From: Nymphalis io
Taxonomy: Eukaryota > Arthropoda > Insecta > Lepidoptera > Nymphalidae
DNA length: 64,000 bases
Assembly (NCBI RefSeq): GCF_905147045.1
Contig: NC_065902.1
Coordinates: forward strand, 7,819,377 to 7,883,376
Direction: 5' to 3'
Of the stretch, positions 1-10,707 are shown one piece after another. Both the position numbers and the translations under genes were made by a program. Position 1 is the stretch's first letter. Each line of letters starts with the position of its first letter. The notes under the pieces were generated by a model that ran no database searches, was not told the DNA's origin, and was given only the letters and a program-made list of their open reading frames with translations.

Positions 1-832
1 GAGGTGCTCTATCGGGTTTAAGTCCGGACTATTGGCTGGCCACTGCATAACTGGAATTTCGACTTCCCTGAGATAGTCTTTAACAATTCTAGCGACGTGA
101 GGTCGTGCGTTGTCGTGCATAAGTTGGAAATTATCCCCAATATATCCAGCGTAAGGCATCACATGAGGCTCCAGAATGTCCGTTGTAAGTTTCAGCATTA
201 ACAGCACGATTACGGAAAAAAACCAGCTCTGTGCGTCCCGTCAAAGAAATACCTCCCCAAAACATTGTAGAGCCTCCACCAAATCGGACTGTTTCTCGAA
301 TGCAACACTGAGAGTAGCGTTCTTCTGGCCTTCGCATGACGTTACGTCGTCCATCAGAGCCTACTAGAGACATTCGGCTTTCATCACTGAACAATACTGT
401 CTCCCATTGGTCCAGTGTCCAATCGACGTGCTGCCTAGCAAATTGTAGTCTTGCTTGTCGATGGGATGCTGTGAGTTTTGGTCCTGTTGCTGGCTTGTGA
501 GGGGTTAAGTTTTGCTCTCGAAGTCTTCTTCTTACAGTATTTTCACTCACAGACACTCCACGACTTTCTCGGAGTCTACCTTGAACGTCAACAGCCGAAA
601 GATGTCGGTTTCTTAAAGACGTCAAACCAATAAAACGGTCATCGGTCGGGTTCGTGACACGCCCCCTGCCAGATCCTGGTCTCCGGCGATACTCCCCAGT
701 CTCCAAGTAGCGTTTGTACACTCTTCGCATCGCTGAACGACTTAATTTTAGTGTTCTAGCCACATTTCGCTGACTTAACCCCTCATGAATAAGAGCTACG
801 ACTTGAGCAGCTTCTGCTTCAGTAGTATCCAT
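1..832 (-). pseudogene. Tc1-like transposase, frameshifted
   Basis: The protein opens with MDTTEAEAAQ, a helix-turn-helix region (residues about 10-60, with LSQRNVARTLKLSRSAMRRV), then a GRGR-type AT-hook-like stretch (PGSGRGR, about 53-59) and a second HTH half. The catalytic core begins at FSDESRM (first Asp, about residue 149). The frame breaks near 180-190: after NAETY the reading continues in another frame, with DILEPHVMPYAGYIGDN, the second Asp in MHDNARPH and the final Glu in SPDLNPIEHL at the window edge. I count 34 residues between the second Asp and the Glu, giving DD34E. All three catalytic residues are preserved, so a single small indel seems to be the main visible lesion. It would not make full-length transposase as it stands. 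Confidence 0.85.
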
Positions 833-1167
833 TTTTTATGTTTAAACTTATTAAAATTATTGTTTCAACAAAGTTTCATACACTTAATCAATAATAAACA
901 TCGAACCGAGATGATTCCGCGTTAAGAACTGGAAATAAACTAACCATGCACTTTGTGCACAAAGTAACGTTTTCTTATCAATACTTTAAAAATATTCCAA
1001 ATATCCTCAATAACACTTACAACTCCTCCAAATCAATATCAAGTGGGTAATAAAATGTTAAACGTATGTCCCATAAGTAAAACAATCCACCTAGGTCGTC
1101 GCATAGTTAAGATAACAACTTTGTAAGTAAAAAAATACGGGTGGGTCGATTTTTTTGGCGGCCAGTG
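1..1167 (-). mobile_element. Tc1-like (DD34E) DNA transposon, truncated by window edge
   Basis: Read on the minus strand this is a Tc1/mariner-superfamily transposon. Its terminal inverted repeat is at 1100-1167, outer end reading CACTGGCCGCC, with a TA dinucleotide immediately outside at 1168-1169, as expected for Tc1 insertion into TA. The transposase gene lies at 1-832. The far end of the element is beyond the left edge, so the second inverted repeat and the partner TA cannot be seen. About 270 bp of non-coding DNA separates the terminus from the transposase start, a normal Tc1 layout. It shows no relation to the neighbouring hairy-type gene. Confidence 0.85.
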
Positions 1168-1169
1168 TA

Positions 1170-1625
1170 CAATAGTGACGTATTCAAATGTGGCAACTAT
1201 AAACACATGCTATTTCTAAAAGCTGTCCGTCATTCGACTCCTTTATTTGTTCTTTACAAACACGAGTTAGAACAAGGCACCCCGTTTTGCTAATCCTTAT
1301 TGTATTCAAAATTGCATTGTCCTGTCAACTCCATATACAAACATGACTTAAGGCAAGATAAGAAGAGCTAGCACTTGCATACCGACATCACATTCGCTCT
1401 ATACTGAGGATAGATAAAAATAACTAGAATAACTTCATAGACTTTTAGGTCTTTACGCAAACTCAAAAAGTTAATACATTACAACCAATACAAACATCAG
1501 AAAAGAGGTGCCCCGAGTCGTTGAATGGATTGCCGTCGCTTCACGATATTTTAATGTATGTATCTGTAATGTCATTTTGTTTTTTCTTAAAAAAAAAAAG
1601 GAATTTTGGATAATATAATAATTAT
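1170..1625. other. AT-rich spacer, nothing recognised
   Basis: Unique-looking AT-rich DNA between the Tc1 terminus and the first SINE. No coding potential, tRNA-like boxes or clear repeat structure were seen. Confidence 0.5.
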
Positions 1626-1924
1626 ACTGGTGGTAGAGCTTTGTGCAAGCTCGTCTGGGTAGGTACCACCCACTCATCAGATATTCTACCGCAAAACAGC
1701 AGTACTTGTTATTGTTGTGTTCCGGTTTGAAGGATGAGTGAGCCAGTGTAATTACAGGCACTAGGGACATAAAATCTTAGTTCCCAAGGTTGGTGGCGCA
1801 TTGGCTATGTAAGCGATGGTTGAAATTTCTTACAATGCCAATGTCTAAGGGCGTTTGGTGACCACTTACCATCAGGTGGCCCATATGCTCGTCCGCCTTC
1901 CTATTTTATAAAAAAAAAAAAAAA
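1626..1924 (+). mobile_element. Poly(A)-tailed SINE, full-length copy
   Basis: Starts with ACTGGTGGTAGAGCTTTGTG and ends with CTTCCTATTTTATA followed by an A run at 1909-1924. The same roughly 290-bp unit recurs at least ten times in this window in both orientations, always with the A-rich tail at the same end, which marks it as a retroposon. It resembles the abundant butterfly SINE family I know as Metulj, but the name is from memory and was not checked. The open reading frame across it (minus strand 1471-1770) is an incidental shadow shared with other copies. Confidence 0.85.
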
Positions 1925-1926
1925 TA

Positions 1927-2152
1927 ATATTCTACCGCAAAACAGCAGTACTTGTTATTGTTGTGTTCCGGTTTGAAGGTTGAGTGAGCCAGTGTAATTA
2001 CAGGCACAAGGGACATAAAATCTTAGTTCCCAAGGTTGGTGGCGCATTGGCTATATAAGCGATGGTTGACATTTCTTACAATACCAATGTCTAAGGGCGT
2101 TTGGTGACCACTTACCATCAGGTGGCCTTCCTATTCTATAAAAAAAAAAAAA
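1927..2152 (+). repeat. Tandemly duplicated 3' portion of the preceding SINE
   Basis: Begins at the internal SINE word ATATTCTACCGC and runs to a second A tail at 2141-2152. The offset from the same word in the upstream copy (1681) is 246 bp. Both copies share the private variant AGCAGTACTTGTTATTG, whereas other window copies have AGCAATACTTGATATTG. They therefore derive from one another and are not independent insertions. This copy has lost about 14 bp just before the terminal CTTCCTATTC. Confidence 0.8.
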
Positions 2153-3180
2153 TAATAATATAGAATGCTCATTCTATGTACATTGCACCCATTATGGCTA
2201 TACGTCAGAGTAATCTATTTTAAATTAGTTTGTTAAGTGTTAGTGTTAAATTAATTAATTTGAATTTTATTTAATTAAAATAGATAATGATTACTAGTAT
2301 ATGATACAAAATGTTAATTATTCTTGCTTAAAACCTGCCAATTTTGTTTATGTTAAAATTAATTGTGGTTTTGTTTTATTTGTATAAATATGTACTTATT
2401 TATTTGAATACATGACCGTTGAATAAATACGAGTAGGTATTACTTGGCAGTATTAAGATAAACGCACATTTCATTTAAATTGCTCATTGAAGTATCAACT
2501 GATAACAAACCTGACATTAATAAAACGTGATCGTCCGCGCATCGGAGGTCGGCTACCAATGTTATCTGCAACTCTGTCTTCTTATAAAACGTCATTTGCT
2601 ATAATCGATATGGCTGTGAAAAACTACATAATCTCGATTTGAGTATCAAAAATAGTTGTATAAAATAATTCTGTTTCGTATTTTATTTTTTGCTTGTAAT
2701 GTTGTAATTTACATTTACATTATTTGATTATAGGTATACTGTTCAATCAGTAATTGCAAAGTTAACGATTCAATAACCCTTTGGGATAATCAACATGCTC
2801 ACTATAATCACACTTCGAGTAAATACTCGTTACAGTCAGTTGATCATTTATATTGCCTTAATATGTAGAGGGAAGGCTTGGTAGCTAGTCATATAAACGC
2901 CTACCGTATTTCTGATTGTCATTTTTTACCCTTCACATTATTATATTAGGTGGTATTGATTTAGGGCGAAAAACGAAAAAGAAGTATACTGAAAACTATG
3001 TTGTCATTGAAACTATGAACTCATATAAGCGTGTGCTAAAAAGGTTGATAATCTTAAACACACAATCACGATGACGAGTTGATAGGTCTTTATATTATCA
3101 ATCGTCATTATAATGTACACAAAGATGACAGGTGGAATATCAAAGCCTTGTACACTCAGCGCATACGAACACGAAGATAG
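2153..3180. other. AT-rich upstream region of the hairy-type gene
   Basis: No convincing exon was found. The first coding exon of the hairy-type gene, or its 5' UTR, may lie here or farther upstream. I see no open frame with a good splice donor that would join the exon at 3601. Confidence 0.4.
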
Positions 3181-3184
3181 TCAA

Positions 3185-3300
3185 ACATGAGTCACGTGTC
3201 GCGCGTGACCCGGCGTCACGTCCGCGCCAATCACGGCCTTCACCTTGAGTTGCGCACGCGCTTATTATTCTAGATTAATGGACGCTTTTGTCACGCGTTT
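3185..3300 (+). promoter_or_regulatory. GC-rich islet with four Hairy/E(spl)-type C sites
   Basis: In otherwise AT-rich DNA, 105 bp holds CACGTG (3193-3198), CGCGTG, the reverse of CACGCG (3202-3207), CACGCG (3255-3260) and CACGCG (3292-3297), plus a CCAAT box (3227-3231). CACGCG/CACGTG are the class C sites bound by Hairy/HES repressors. The islet lies 300 bp before the bHLH exon, so a promoter or proximal element with negative autoregulation is a reasonable inference. The transcription start is not identified. Confidence 0.45.
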
Positions 3301-3600
3301 TTCTTTAACTTTACTGCTGAGTTACACTGATAATGGCTTATGGCTAAATTTTGGTGGTTTTCTTTTTAACACAAAAATATATATCTACTATTTAAATTTT
3401 AAAATAAAATTGAATAATACACAATAATATAGAAATAGATAATAGCCAGCGGTTATTTAGTGAAATATAAAAAAATGAACACCAGCTTACACCTAGTATA
3501 GAGATGTTCCTTTAACCTTTAAGAAATGTACTTTTATGATTAATTTTTTGTAATAAATTTATCTCCAGATGCATCATGCTAATATTTATCATTGTTGCAG

Positions 3601-4769
3601 AGTAATAAACCTATAATGGAGAAGCGACGTCGGGCGCGCATCAACAACTGCTTAAACGAACTGAAAGCACTTACCCTTGACGCGATGAAAAAAGATGTAA
3701 GTATTTTTTATAATTATCATATAAATATATCGATATGAGAGTAACGAATCGTAAAATACATTATAATATACAATATTATTAAAAAAACCGTTGTTACATT
3801 ATTTTATATCAAAACTAAATGACTATTTTAAGTTTGAATCGGTGTTTACTGATCTGTGGAACAGTATAAGATTTGCTTAATTATATTGTTATAATTTTTT
3901 TGTTTAGTCTCCTAGGTTAATTCTATTAATCAAATATATTGCACTATTGTAAAAAAAATGTCATTGTTTCAGCCGGCTCGCCATTCTAAACTAGAAAAGG
4001 CGGACATATTAGAAATGACAGTAAAATATTTGGAGGGTCTTCGTTCTGAAGGTGCTGGTTCACCGGATAGATTTAAGGCAGGCTATAGACACTGCTTATC
4101 CGAAGTCGCTAAATTTCCTGGTTTAGATTCGGGATTGAAAAAACGCCTTGTACGACATCTCGAAGGATGTGTGGCTACTTCCGGTACTAGACCATTTGCG
4201 GCGCCGACGCCCCCGTCGGATACAGAGGATGCAGTTGTTCCTCCTCAACATTCTACTATATTTATTTCGGGTAAGCATATTTTATTGAAATTAATTGAAA
4301 CTTAAATCTCGACTATGATGTAAATAGAGAGCAAGAGCACATTTAATTAAGTATATTATTGTTACTGTTTGTAGAATATGATAAATTATAAATTATTAAT
4401 ATTGACTCTAATTTATTTTCATTTCCAACGTTGATAAAAGAGATAATATTTTAAAAAAATACAAGTTTCATTAATGCTTCATTTACAGCTGGTCCTGGTT
4501 CTGGAGTTCGACTTGTACCAACGAGATTATCAAACGGGGACATTGCTCTCGTTTTGCCAGCTGGAGTAAGTGCGAGTACAATTGGTGCCGTTCCAACACT
4601 CGTACCTCTTTCCCCTCGCGATGCTTCTTCATCGTCATCAGAACCTAGATGTTACTCCCCAGCCAGCTCCGGCTGGGGAACACCTCCTCCCCCATCAGAG
4701 GAACCAGCTCCCCTCGCCTTGGTCACTAGACGACAACCCCAAGAGGATAAACCCTGGCGACCTTGGTGA
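3601..4769 (+). CDS. h: Hairy-type HES family bHLH-Orange transcriptional repressor (first exon not found)
   Basis: Three exons join in frame: 3601-3696, 3973-4270 and 4489-4769, with GT-AG introns, giving 224 codons without the N-terminus. Exon 1 shown encodes the basic region and helix 1 (SNKPIMEKRRRARINNCLNE), with the proline and the intron after KKD typical of HES genes. The next exon completes helix 2 (ARHSKLEKADILEMTVKYLE) and the Orange domain (FKAGYRHCLSEVAKFPGL). The last exon carries LVPTRLSNGDIALVLP, which recalls a block of Drosophila Hairy, a Ser/Pro-rich stretch, and the terminal WRPW that recruits Groucho. The product should bind C-site DNA in the nucleus and repress transcription. 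The linker between helix 2 and Orange is shorter than in fly Hairy. Deadpan or another HES paralogue is the alternative, but the C-terminal blocks favour Hairy. The upstream start exon was not identified. Confidence 0.88.
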
Positions 4770-4795
4770 CACTCCATTCCCGGTTTATTTATAAT

Positions 4796-4803
4796 CTGTG
4801 ATA
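4796..4803 (+). promoter_or_regulatory. K-box (miR-2/miR-13 seed match)
   Basis: CTGTGATA, 27 nt after the hairy-type stop codon, is complementary to nucleotides 1-8 of the miR-2/miR-13 family. A second, shorter K-box TGTGAT is at 5374-5379. Confidence 0.5.
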
Positions 4804-4996
4804 TTTGTTTGTAATTATATGATACAGATTATGTATGAGTGATAGATTATACAAGTTCCTATATATATATTTTAGAGATTATATCTAGTTTTACATTGTT
4901 CGCTTGGTCAGTACTTGTTCTGTGTTATAACACTAGGTTTTATTAAGCGTTGGTTAAATTAATAAGCCATTTAACTAACAAATAATTCTAGTTATA

Positions 4997-5003
4997 GTCT
5001 TCC
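4997..5003 (+). promoter_or_regulatory. GY-box 1 (miR-7 seed match)
   Basis: GTCTTCC preceded by TA, matching miR-7 nucleotides 2-10. An AACAAA stretch about 20 nt upstream could provide additional 3' pairing. Confidence 0.5.
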
Positions 5004-5333
5004 TTGTATATTATACTAGATTAAGAACAATTGTAAATTTTAAATGACATCTAAGGCAGTATTTCATAAAAGGGACGATTGTCCAATATAACTAACAGAA
5101 TTAAATATATTTTTTAATTTCATTTTAGCAGTTAGTGCCATTTAAATGCATAATACATAATTGTTTTGTACGATATTACTAGGGTTTATTATTTCTATTC
5201 ATAAAAATGTTTGTACTGTAGAAAATATAATTCTTTTAAACCTTTGATTGAATAATACAATATTATGTGTTATCTGTGTTTAATTATTAATGAAATAATT
5301 TAATTTAAAATGATAGAATTCTTTGTGCCTTAT

Positions 5334-5357
5334 ACAGCAAAATCGGATAGTCTTCCA
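5334..5357 (+). promoter_or_regulatory. GY-box 2: extended miR-7 target site
   Basis: TAGTCTTCCA pairs with miR-7 nucleotides 1-10. The upstream ACAGCAAAATC pairs with its 3' half, with one internal mismatch. The two blocks are separated by a small asymmetric bulge (GGA). This is the strongest of the three sites and would be an unusually well paired animal microRNA target. Confidence 0.65.
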
Positions 5358-5373
5358 ACTTATATTAAGCATG

Positions 5374-5379
5374 TGTGAT
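5374..5379 (+). promoter_or_regulatory. Second K-box
   Basis: TGTGAT, matching nucleotides 2-7 of the miR-2/miR-13/miR-11 seed class, 17 nt downstream of the extended miR-7 site. Confidence 0.35.
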
Positions 5380-5487
5380 GCGTGTTATATGTATATATGG
5401 AACGTTAGATACGAATAAATGAATAATATAACACTTATAATTTCATTAAATAAACAAATATTTCGTTACCAAACTTATGATAATAAT

Positions 5488-5495
5488 GTCTTCCA
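5488..5495 (+). promoter_or_regulatory. GY-box 3 (miR-7 8-mer seed match)
   Basis: GTCTTCCA matches miR-7 nucleotides 1-8. It counts only if the transcript extends past the AATAAA at about 5449. Confidence 0.4.
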
Positions 5496-5790
5496 TTTTA
5501 GTTACCGATTCAGACAGTTGTACAAATCAATTCACATGACTTTTAAGGACAATATCTGACAATAATCTTGAAATTGTAATTTGCAAATATTTATACGTAA
5601 ATATAATATTATGTTTTGAATGTAGTTTCCTATAATTAATAATAAGTTTTTTAATATGTAAATAAGATTTCTGTGTAAAAACTAAGTTATAGACAAAAAT
5701 GTTAATGTGAAGTGATATTATTTAAACTTAAGATAATTTACCTAAAAGACATATGCCATTTTATGTACAAATAAATATCAAAACAATTAC

Positions 5791-7680
5791 AACGACTTTT
5801 ATTTAAATTCAGTAAAAATGCAAAAGCAATGCAAATATCAAGTTAATAAGCAAACTGCTTCCAAAAGATGTAGAGAAGAGAATACGACAAATAAAATTGA
5901 TCTATATAAACTCATTTTATTCATTAAAAAATCTTCGTAAATTTGAGTGTCAGGTTACCGTATTTATTCTTAATTAAAAATCAACTTAACTTTATTCCCA
6001 AATTATAATGATAATTAAATTTAATACATGAATACATACAACTGATTTCGATAACATGTCTACGTTAAAAATAAAAAGCATGAGTAACAAATAATTACAA
6101 TTTATCGACATAAAATACTGACAAAACCAAGCGGGCAGTTGGGGTGGTCGGACTAATTCGTCAACAGACGTTAAATTATATCTGTTTGTTTGCACTGTCC
6201 CGACACTAATAGCAGGCTATCGAAAAATTATTGCGGGAACAGCAATTTACGGAGCAGCAACTACAGCTCTGGTAGAGTTATTATTTTCATGCAAACGTGC
6301 CACACAGGTAGCATTCCAAATTAATAGCCCTTAAACCTTTATTTGGATACGAAAATCATTCCATATAATCAAATGTTTGAACATCCTGTAACCTACCTGC
6401 CTGAATTCATTAAGGGAGTAGTAAATAGTAACAGATATAGAAATAATTCTACTCGTATAGAGTTACGTGGGGCTACATCGACATGAGTACTTTTTATAGA
6501 CCAGAAACTGACGATTCACCGAGATTTAGATTCACTAAGATTTCACCCATTTTCACATGAATTACACTATTTATTTTGAGTCAGTTAATTCAAGATGTAT
6601 ATCTGAGGATTCGGATCTACCTGTAAAAATGAAAAATCATTTTATATTTTCTTAGTCTAGGAGATATTCTAACCTAATGATTCGTTTATCGTTTATATTC
6701 AGTCCGTATTTTAAAGTTTTGTTTGATAGAGATTTATTGAATTCTTAATAAATTTAGCACATGAACGACAAAATTTCAATAAAATCACAATTGCATACAT
6801 ACGGAATGCTTGCTTTCGGATAATAATACGCATATTACGTGTCCATTAAAATTCATGAGAATCATGTAATGAATACAGAATCGCTCTATAACGATCAGTG
6901 TCATAATTGAAATGTTATTTTTTTATATTTTTTTGGAACATCTGTCGAACCACCCAAGTGGACGCTAAATGCACCTCGCCGAAGTCTACCGTTTTTATGA
7001 GCAATTTTAAAATTCGTAATTTGTTATAATAGCGTATAATTTGAACGTATTAATTGTTCGAAATATCTGACACAATTGATCTCTTCTCGGTTGATGTTGC
7101 GAGCGGGACCAAGATAAGACTTTTTGTATTTGGTCAGAAATAACTTGGTAAGAAATCTGTACCTACCATGACTTTATTACCTATCATTCAAAAGGGAATG
7201 CATGTAGGCATCAAGTTGTATATAAATTGAAGTTGTCAAGCGAATCGGCGGCCCTCATGCGGCTCTGACTGACGGCTCCTCGTTACCGAAAGGTCGTTGC
7301 TTGCTCGATGTCATTCTTTTTTTTCTCTTTTGTTCGTATCGGTGATGGAGGCCAATTAATCAGTGTTATGACGCGTGACAAGACGTAATGAGCGCTCAGA
7401 TTGGTCTTTCATGCAGGGAATACGAACTGTCCATAATGACACTAAGTTTCAAAGTTGTTCATTTCAACCACATTGTAACTACACAGTTGCAAGCTTAATG
7501 TAATGCTGAACATAAAATTGCAGTTCTCAATAATATAAATTACCAATGTTATACCAATGCAAAATTATACCAACATATGGACTTTTGTTACTTTGATTGG
7601 GATTTTTAACAATTATTATCTATTATTCTAAGTAAAACAAAAATGAATTGACGGTCTGTAAATGTTACAGTGCTCTCTCT
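5791..7680. other. Gene desert, segment 1
   Basis: AT-rich DNA with no supportable exon. The open frame at 5992-6195 on the minus strand has no recognisable features. The segment at about 7240-7440 is somewhat richer in G+C and free of the repeats recognised elsewhere here. Confidence 0.4.
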
Positions 7681-7872
7681 TCTTGAGAAGACGGTTTAAC
7701 GCTTATGCCACCACGCTGCTCCAATGCGGGTTAATAGACACATATTATGTAACAGTCATCTGAGACATGCAGGTTTTCTCACGATGATTGCCTTAACCGC
7801 TGAGCAAGAAATGAATTATAAACGCAAATTGATCACATCAAAACTCAGAGGCGCTTACGTGGATTTAAACCT
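7681..7872 (-). mobile_element. Diverged tRNA-derived SINE copy
   Basis: In reverse orientation it shows the body words of the SINE that is better preserved at 18551-18856: a TTTAAACC B-box remnant, AATTCATT and CTGCTCCAATGCGGG in reverse. The tRNA-like head is degraded. It is old, judged from many substitutions. Confidence 0.55.
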
Positions 7873-10379
7873 ATAATTTTTGTGTAAGATTCACCTCATA
7901 TGTAGTATATATATCAAGAAATGTGGAAGTTTAAATAATTCAAAGTTGAACTTTATTTATACCGGTGGTCCGAATGTCAAATTTGAAGTTTTTTGTTTTA
8001 GACCTCCTGTAATCTGTTAGAAGTATTCTATCTTGGTGGTCATTGTAGCCGACCATCAAAGTTTATTGTTCGACCACCTGAGATGAATTGTTCGTGGCCC
8101 TCTATTAACGATATTAAGACTTAAATCCTTTTATGTGGGCGTCGAAATCGTACTTACTTAGATAAGATTAAGCTTCTTAGCTCATTATTATAATTTTATC
8201 CAAATGTTGTAACAAAACAATTTTTATCAGTATTGTCTTCTATTTATATATATTTGTATTAACTCTTTATCTTTGGTTATTATATCATCTGAGTTTTAAC
8301 GTTTGCCTCAAAAATACAAAGGAACGTAAATTTGCAAAATGTTTTAACGGATTACGAAAAGTCGAATTCTGTTTTCTAAAAGTAACAAGATATTTAGGTA
8401 CGTACCAAACCAACATTTTATTCGTGGAAAAAACACGAGACGAATAGAGTTGATCCATCAAACCGAATATAGTGTGCCGCCAAGGTTGTTTACATGGTGA
8501 TCACGTGTCAACTTAGAAAAGAAAAAAGTAAAAACAACACAGACGATTCACCACCCACGGTGGCACTGTCTGAGTCGCACGTGCGGCATTTGACGTGCCT
8601 CATCTCGGGTTGCTCGGTCTTACACTGATTTTTTATCACCATACGTGCAAGAAAGGCAGTACCTACCCGTTTCTTTTATAAATATCCGAACTCACGCAAG
8701 ATAATAAATGCAAATTATCTTTAAGGCTTACAAGTATAAACTACAACCAATTAGAACATTTAAGCAGTAATTTATATTACATTTTTACGACAAAATTCCA
8801 TTAAAACTAATATGCAAGATATTTGTTACTCCCGGAGATTCATTAACGATTTTATCTCTATTCTGCAAAGCGTAGGCAGTTAAGTTCAAGTCCGATTCAT
8901 TCCAAACATGCCTTTAATATGTCCGCTGTCGATACAAAGAAAGAATCGATCCTTTAGAGCGTGCATTAATCGTGCCAATTACAGTTGCGTTCCGCCGTTG
9001 GAAGGTAAGCTATCCCTTCAAATTAATTGAATTGATTAACCAATTCAATTTAACGCAATTCAGTTTCTATTCGCATTTTTTATGAGACAAGTTGTTAGGT
9101 AGCGAGAAGTACTTAACTCCGATCACATACTAGTAATATTTATGATGTATTTGTTGTTAATGAAAAAAATGATATTACAACCTTGCATTTGTAAGCTTTT
9201 TATTTTGTTCTTCTTTAGATTCTCTTCTTTACATTGTTATTTTCAGTAAGGCGTCGTTCATTGAATTTCGTATTTTTACATTTCAGAGTTATCGGTGTGA
9301 TCGCGTTAATGTAGCCTGTGTAGAGGCCATTACTTAGGGCGACGCCTCCGTACAGAATGGCAGCGACATTTCGATGCTTAATTACCGAGCTGTTAATGCG
9401 CGCCTTAAAATAAAATGGCCAGACGGAATTTTATCGAGCGGCGGAGACTCCTCGACAAGGTTTGCCACCACGCTGCCTCTTAAACTACGCGTCATTATTT
9501 TTTTACCTAATTTAATTTTTCCAACCGTTCAGCTTGGAATTGTTGCTGGAATCCGGTGATTAAAATTCGAATAAAACTCGAAACATTCGAAAAATGTTTA
9601 AATAATATTATATATTGAAATTAACTTGGCTACCGAGAACGTATGTTTTAAAAATATTTTTCATACTAATAATCGAGACTCGTAGAAGTACCAAAATAAA
9701 ACAACAACGTACTATTATTATTAATTATTGAAAAAGAGTTAACTGTTTAACTACTGAGCTTATTGCCGGACACCGGTTCTGTCGCTAGAATCTACATTCC
9801 GAACCGGCGATTAAATAAAATTCAATCCTGTAAAATAACAATTTGAAAGTGCCCTTATAAGCCTACTTGAATTAAGAAATATTTGATTTGATTTAATTTG
9901 ATGTGTTTAACACTGATATGATTTTATCTATATGTAAAAAGACATATTTATCTAGATTTAAATTAATTTACTATGTAATTGGTTTACAGTTTTTTTTTTC
10001 TAACGATAAGGTATTACTGGCAGGTACGTGTATAATCAGCCTCTTATATAATAAAACTAATTTATATTATACATATTGAAAAATAAGGCATGATCAATTC
10101 TTGTGCCATTCATGATGCATAGCTATGTATAAAATAGTTTTGTCAGAAGATAGACGACTATACACGTCGAATGGTCAAAGGTGAAACTCGTGTAATTTTC
10201 ATAATTCATTACACATGTGTCATTTCCTTTTCTACATTATAATAATCTATCAAAGTACATCCTTTAATATATTATATATACTTGATAGCCTCTTAGTCTA
10301 GTAAATAACGTACAAGTCCGCAGAAGTCCCAAAATCCTAAGTCCAAACCCCGGATTGAGTCAACAAAAATTATTATGTA
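7873..10379. other. Gene desert, segment 2, with GC-rich islets
   Basis: No exons recognised. Islets at about 8490-8640 (two CACGTG motifs), 8930-9010 and 9290-9560 stand out against the AT-rich background and match none of the repeats seen elsewhere in the window. The open frame at 9374-9559 sits in one islet and looks incidental. A small inverted repeat (10-bp arms, 6-bp loop) is at 9025-9050. Conserved regulatory DNA is a guess that needs cross-species alignment. Confidence 0.35.
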
Positions 10380-10419
10380 TTAACAGGCCGTTATTAACCA
10401 TGAACAGAAATTTAATTTA

Positions 10420-10707
10420 TATATTTTTGTGGTACATAAAACTCTACAACTATACAATACAAACAAACGAAGAAGCATTGGCGCTGTAAGTGTCGCCGGG
10501 GTTCTCTGTGCCACAGGAACCCCCCCTAGGAATGGAGGCTTGCATACGCCGGCCAACCGGCGACGCGTCACGGTGATATGTGCTACTGATCTCAAGACTC
10601 CCCAAAGAAACGGATGTTGGTGGTTATTTACATTTTACAAACACTTTTTATTTTCTTTATTTTTTCAAACAATATATAACAAAAAAAAAAAACAAAAAAT
10701 ACAATAA
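10420..10707 (+). mobile_element. Possible retroposed fragment with A-rich end
   Basis: A GC-rich block (10484-10575, including a run of seven C and a CCGGCCAACCGG palindrome) is followed by ordinary sequence and an interrupted A run at 10680-10706. The layout suggests the 3' end of a retroposon. No target duplication was found and the family was not recognised. Both strands have short open frames here (10380-10707) that I regard as incidental. Confidence 0.3.

Larger units (their letters stand above)
4770..5790 (+). promoter_or_regulatory. Probable 3' UTR of the hairy-type gene
   Basis: AT-rich sequence after the TGA at 4767-4769. AATAAA-type hexamers occur near 5415, 5449 and 5769, so the transcript end is uncertain and the UTR may be 0.65-1 kb. 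It contains two K-boxes and three GY-boxes, listed separately, of the kind known from Notch-target bHLH genes in flies. No open frame of note. Confidence 0.6.

Noticed and set aside
3188..3207. Candidate start exon for the hairy-type gene (ATG at 3188 followed by a weak GTGACC donor)
   Set aside because: It would encode only six residues and use a poor splice donor. It overlaps the C-site cluster, which is more likely promoter DNA.
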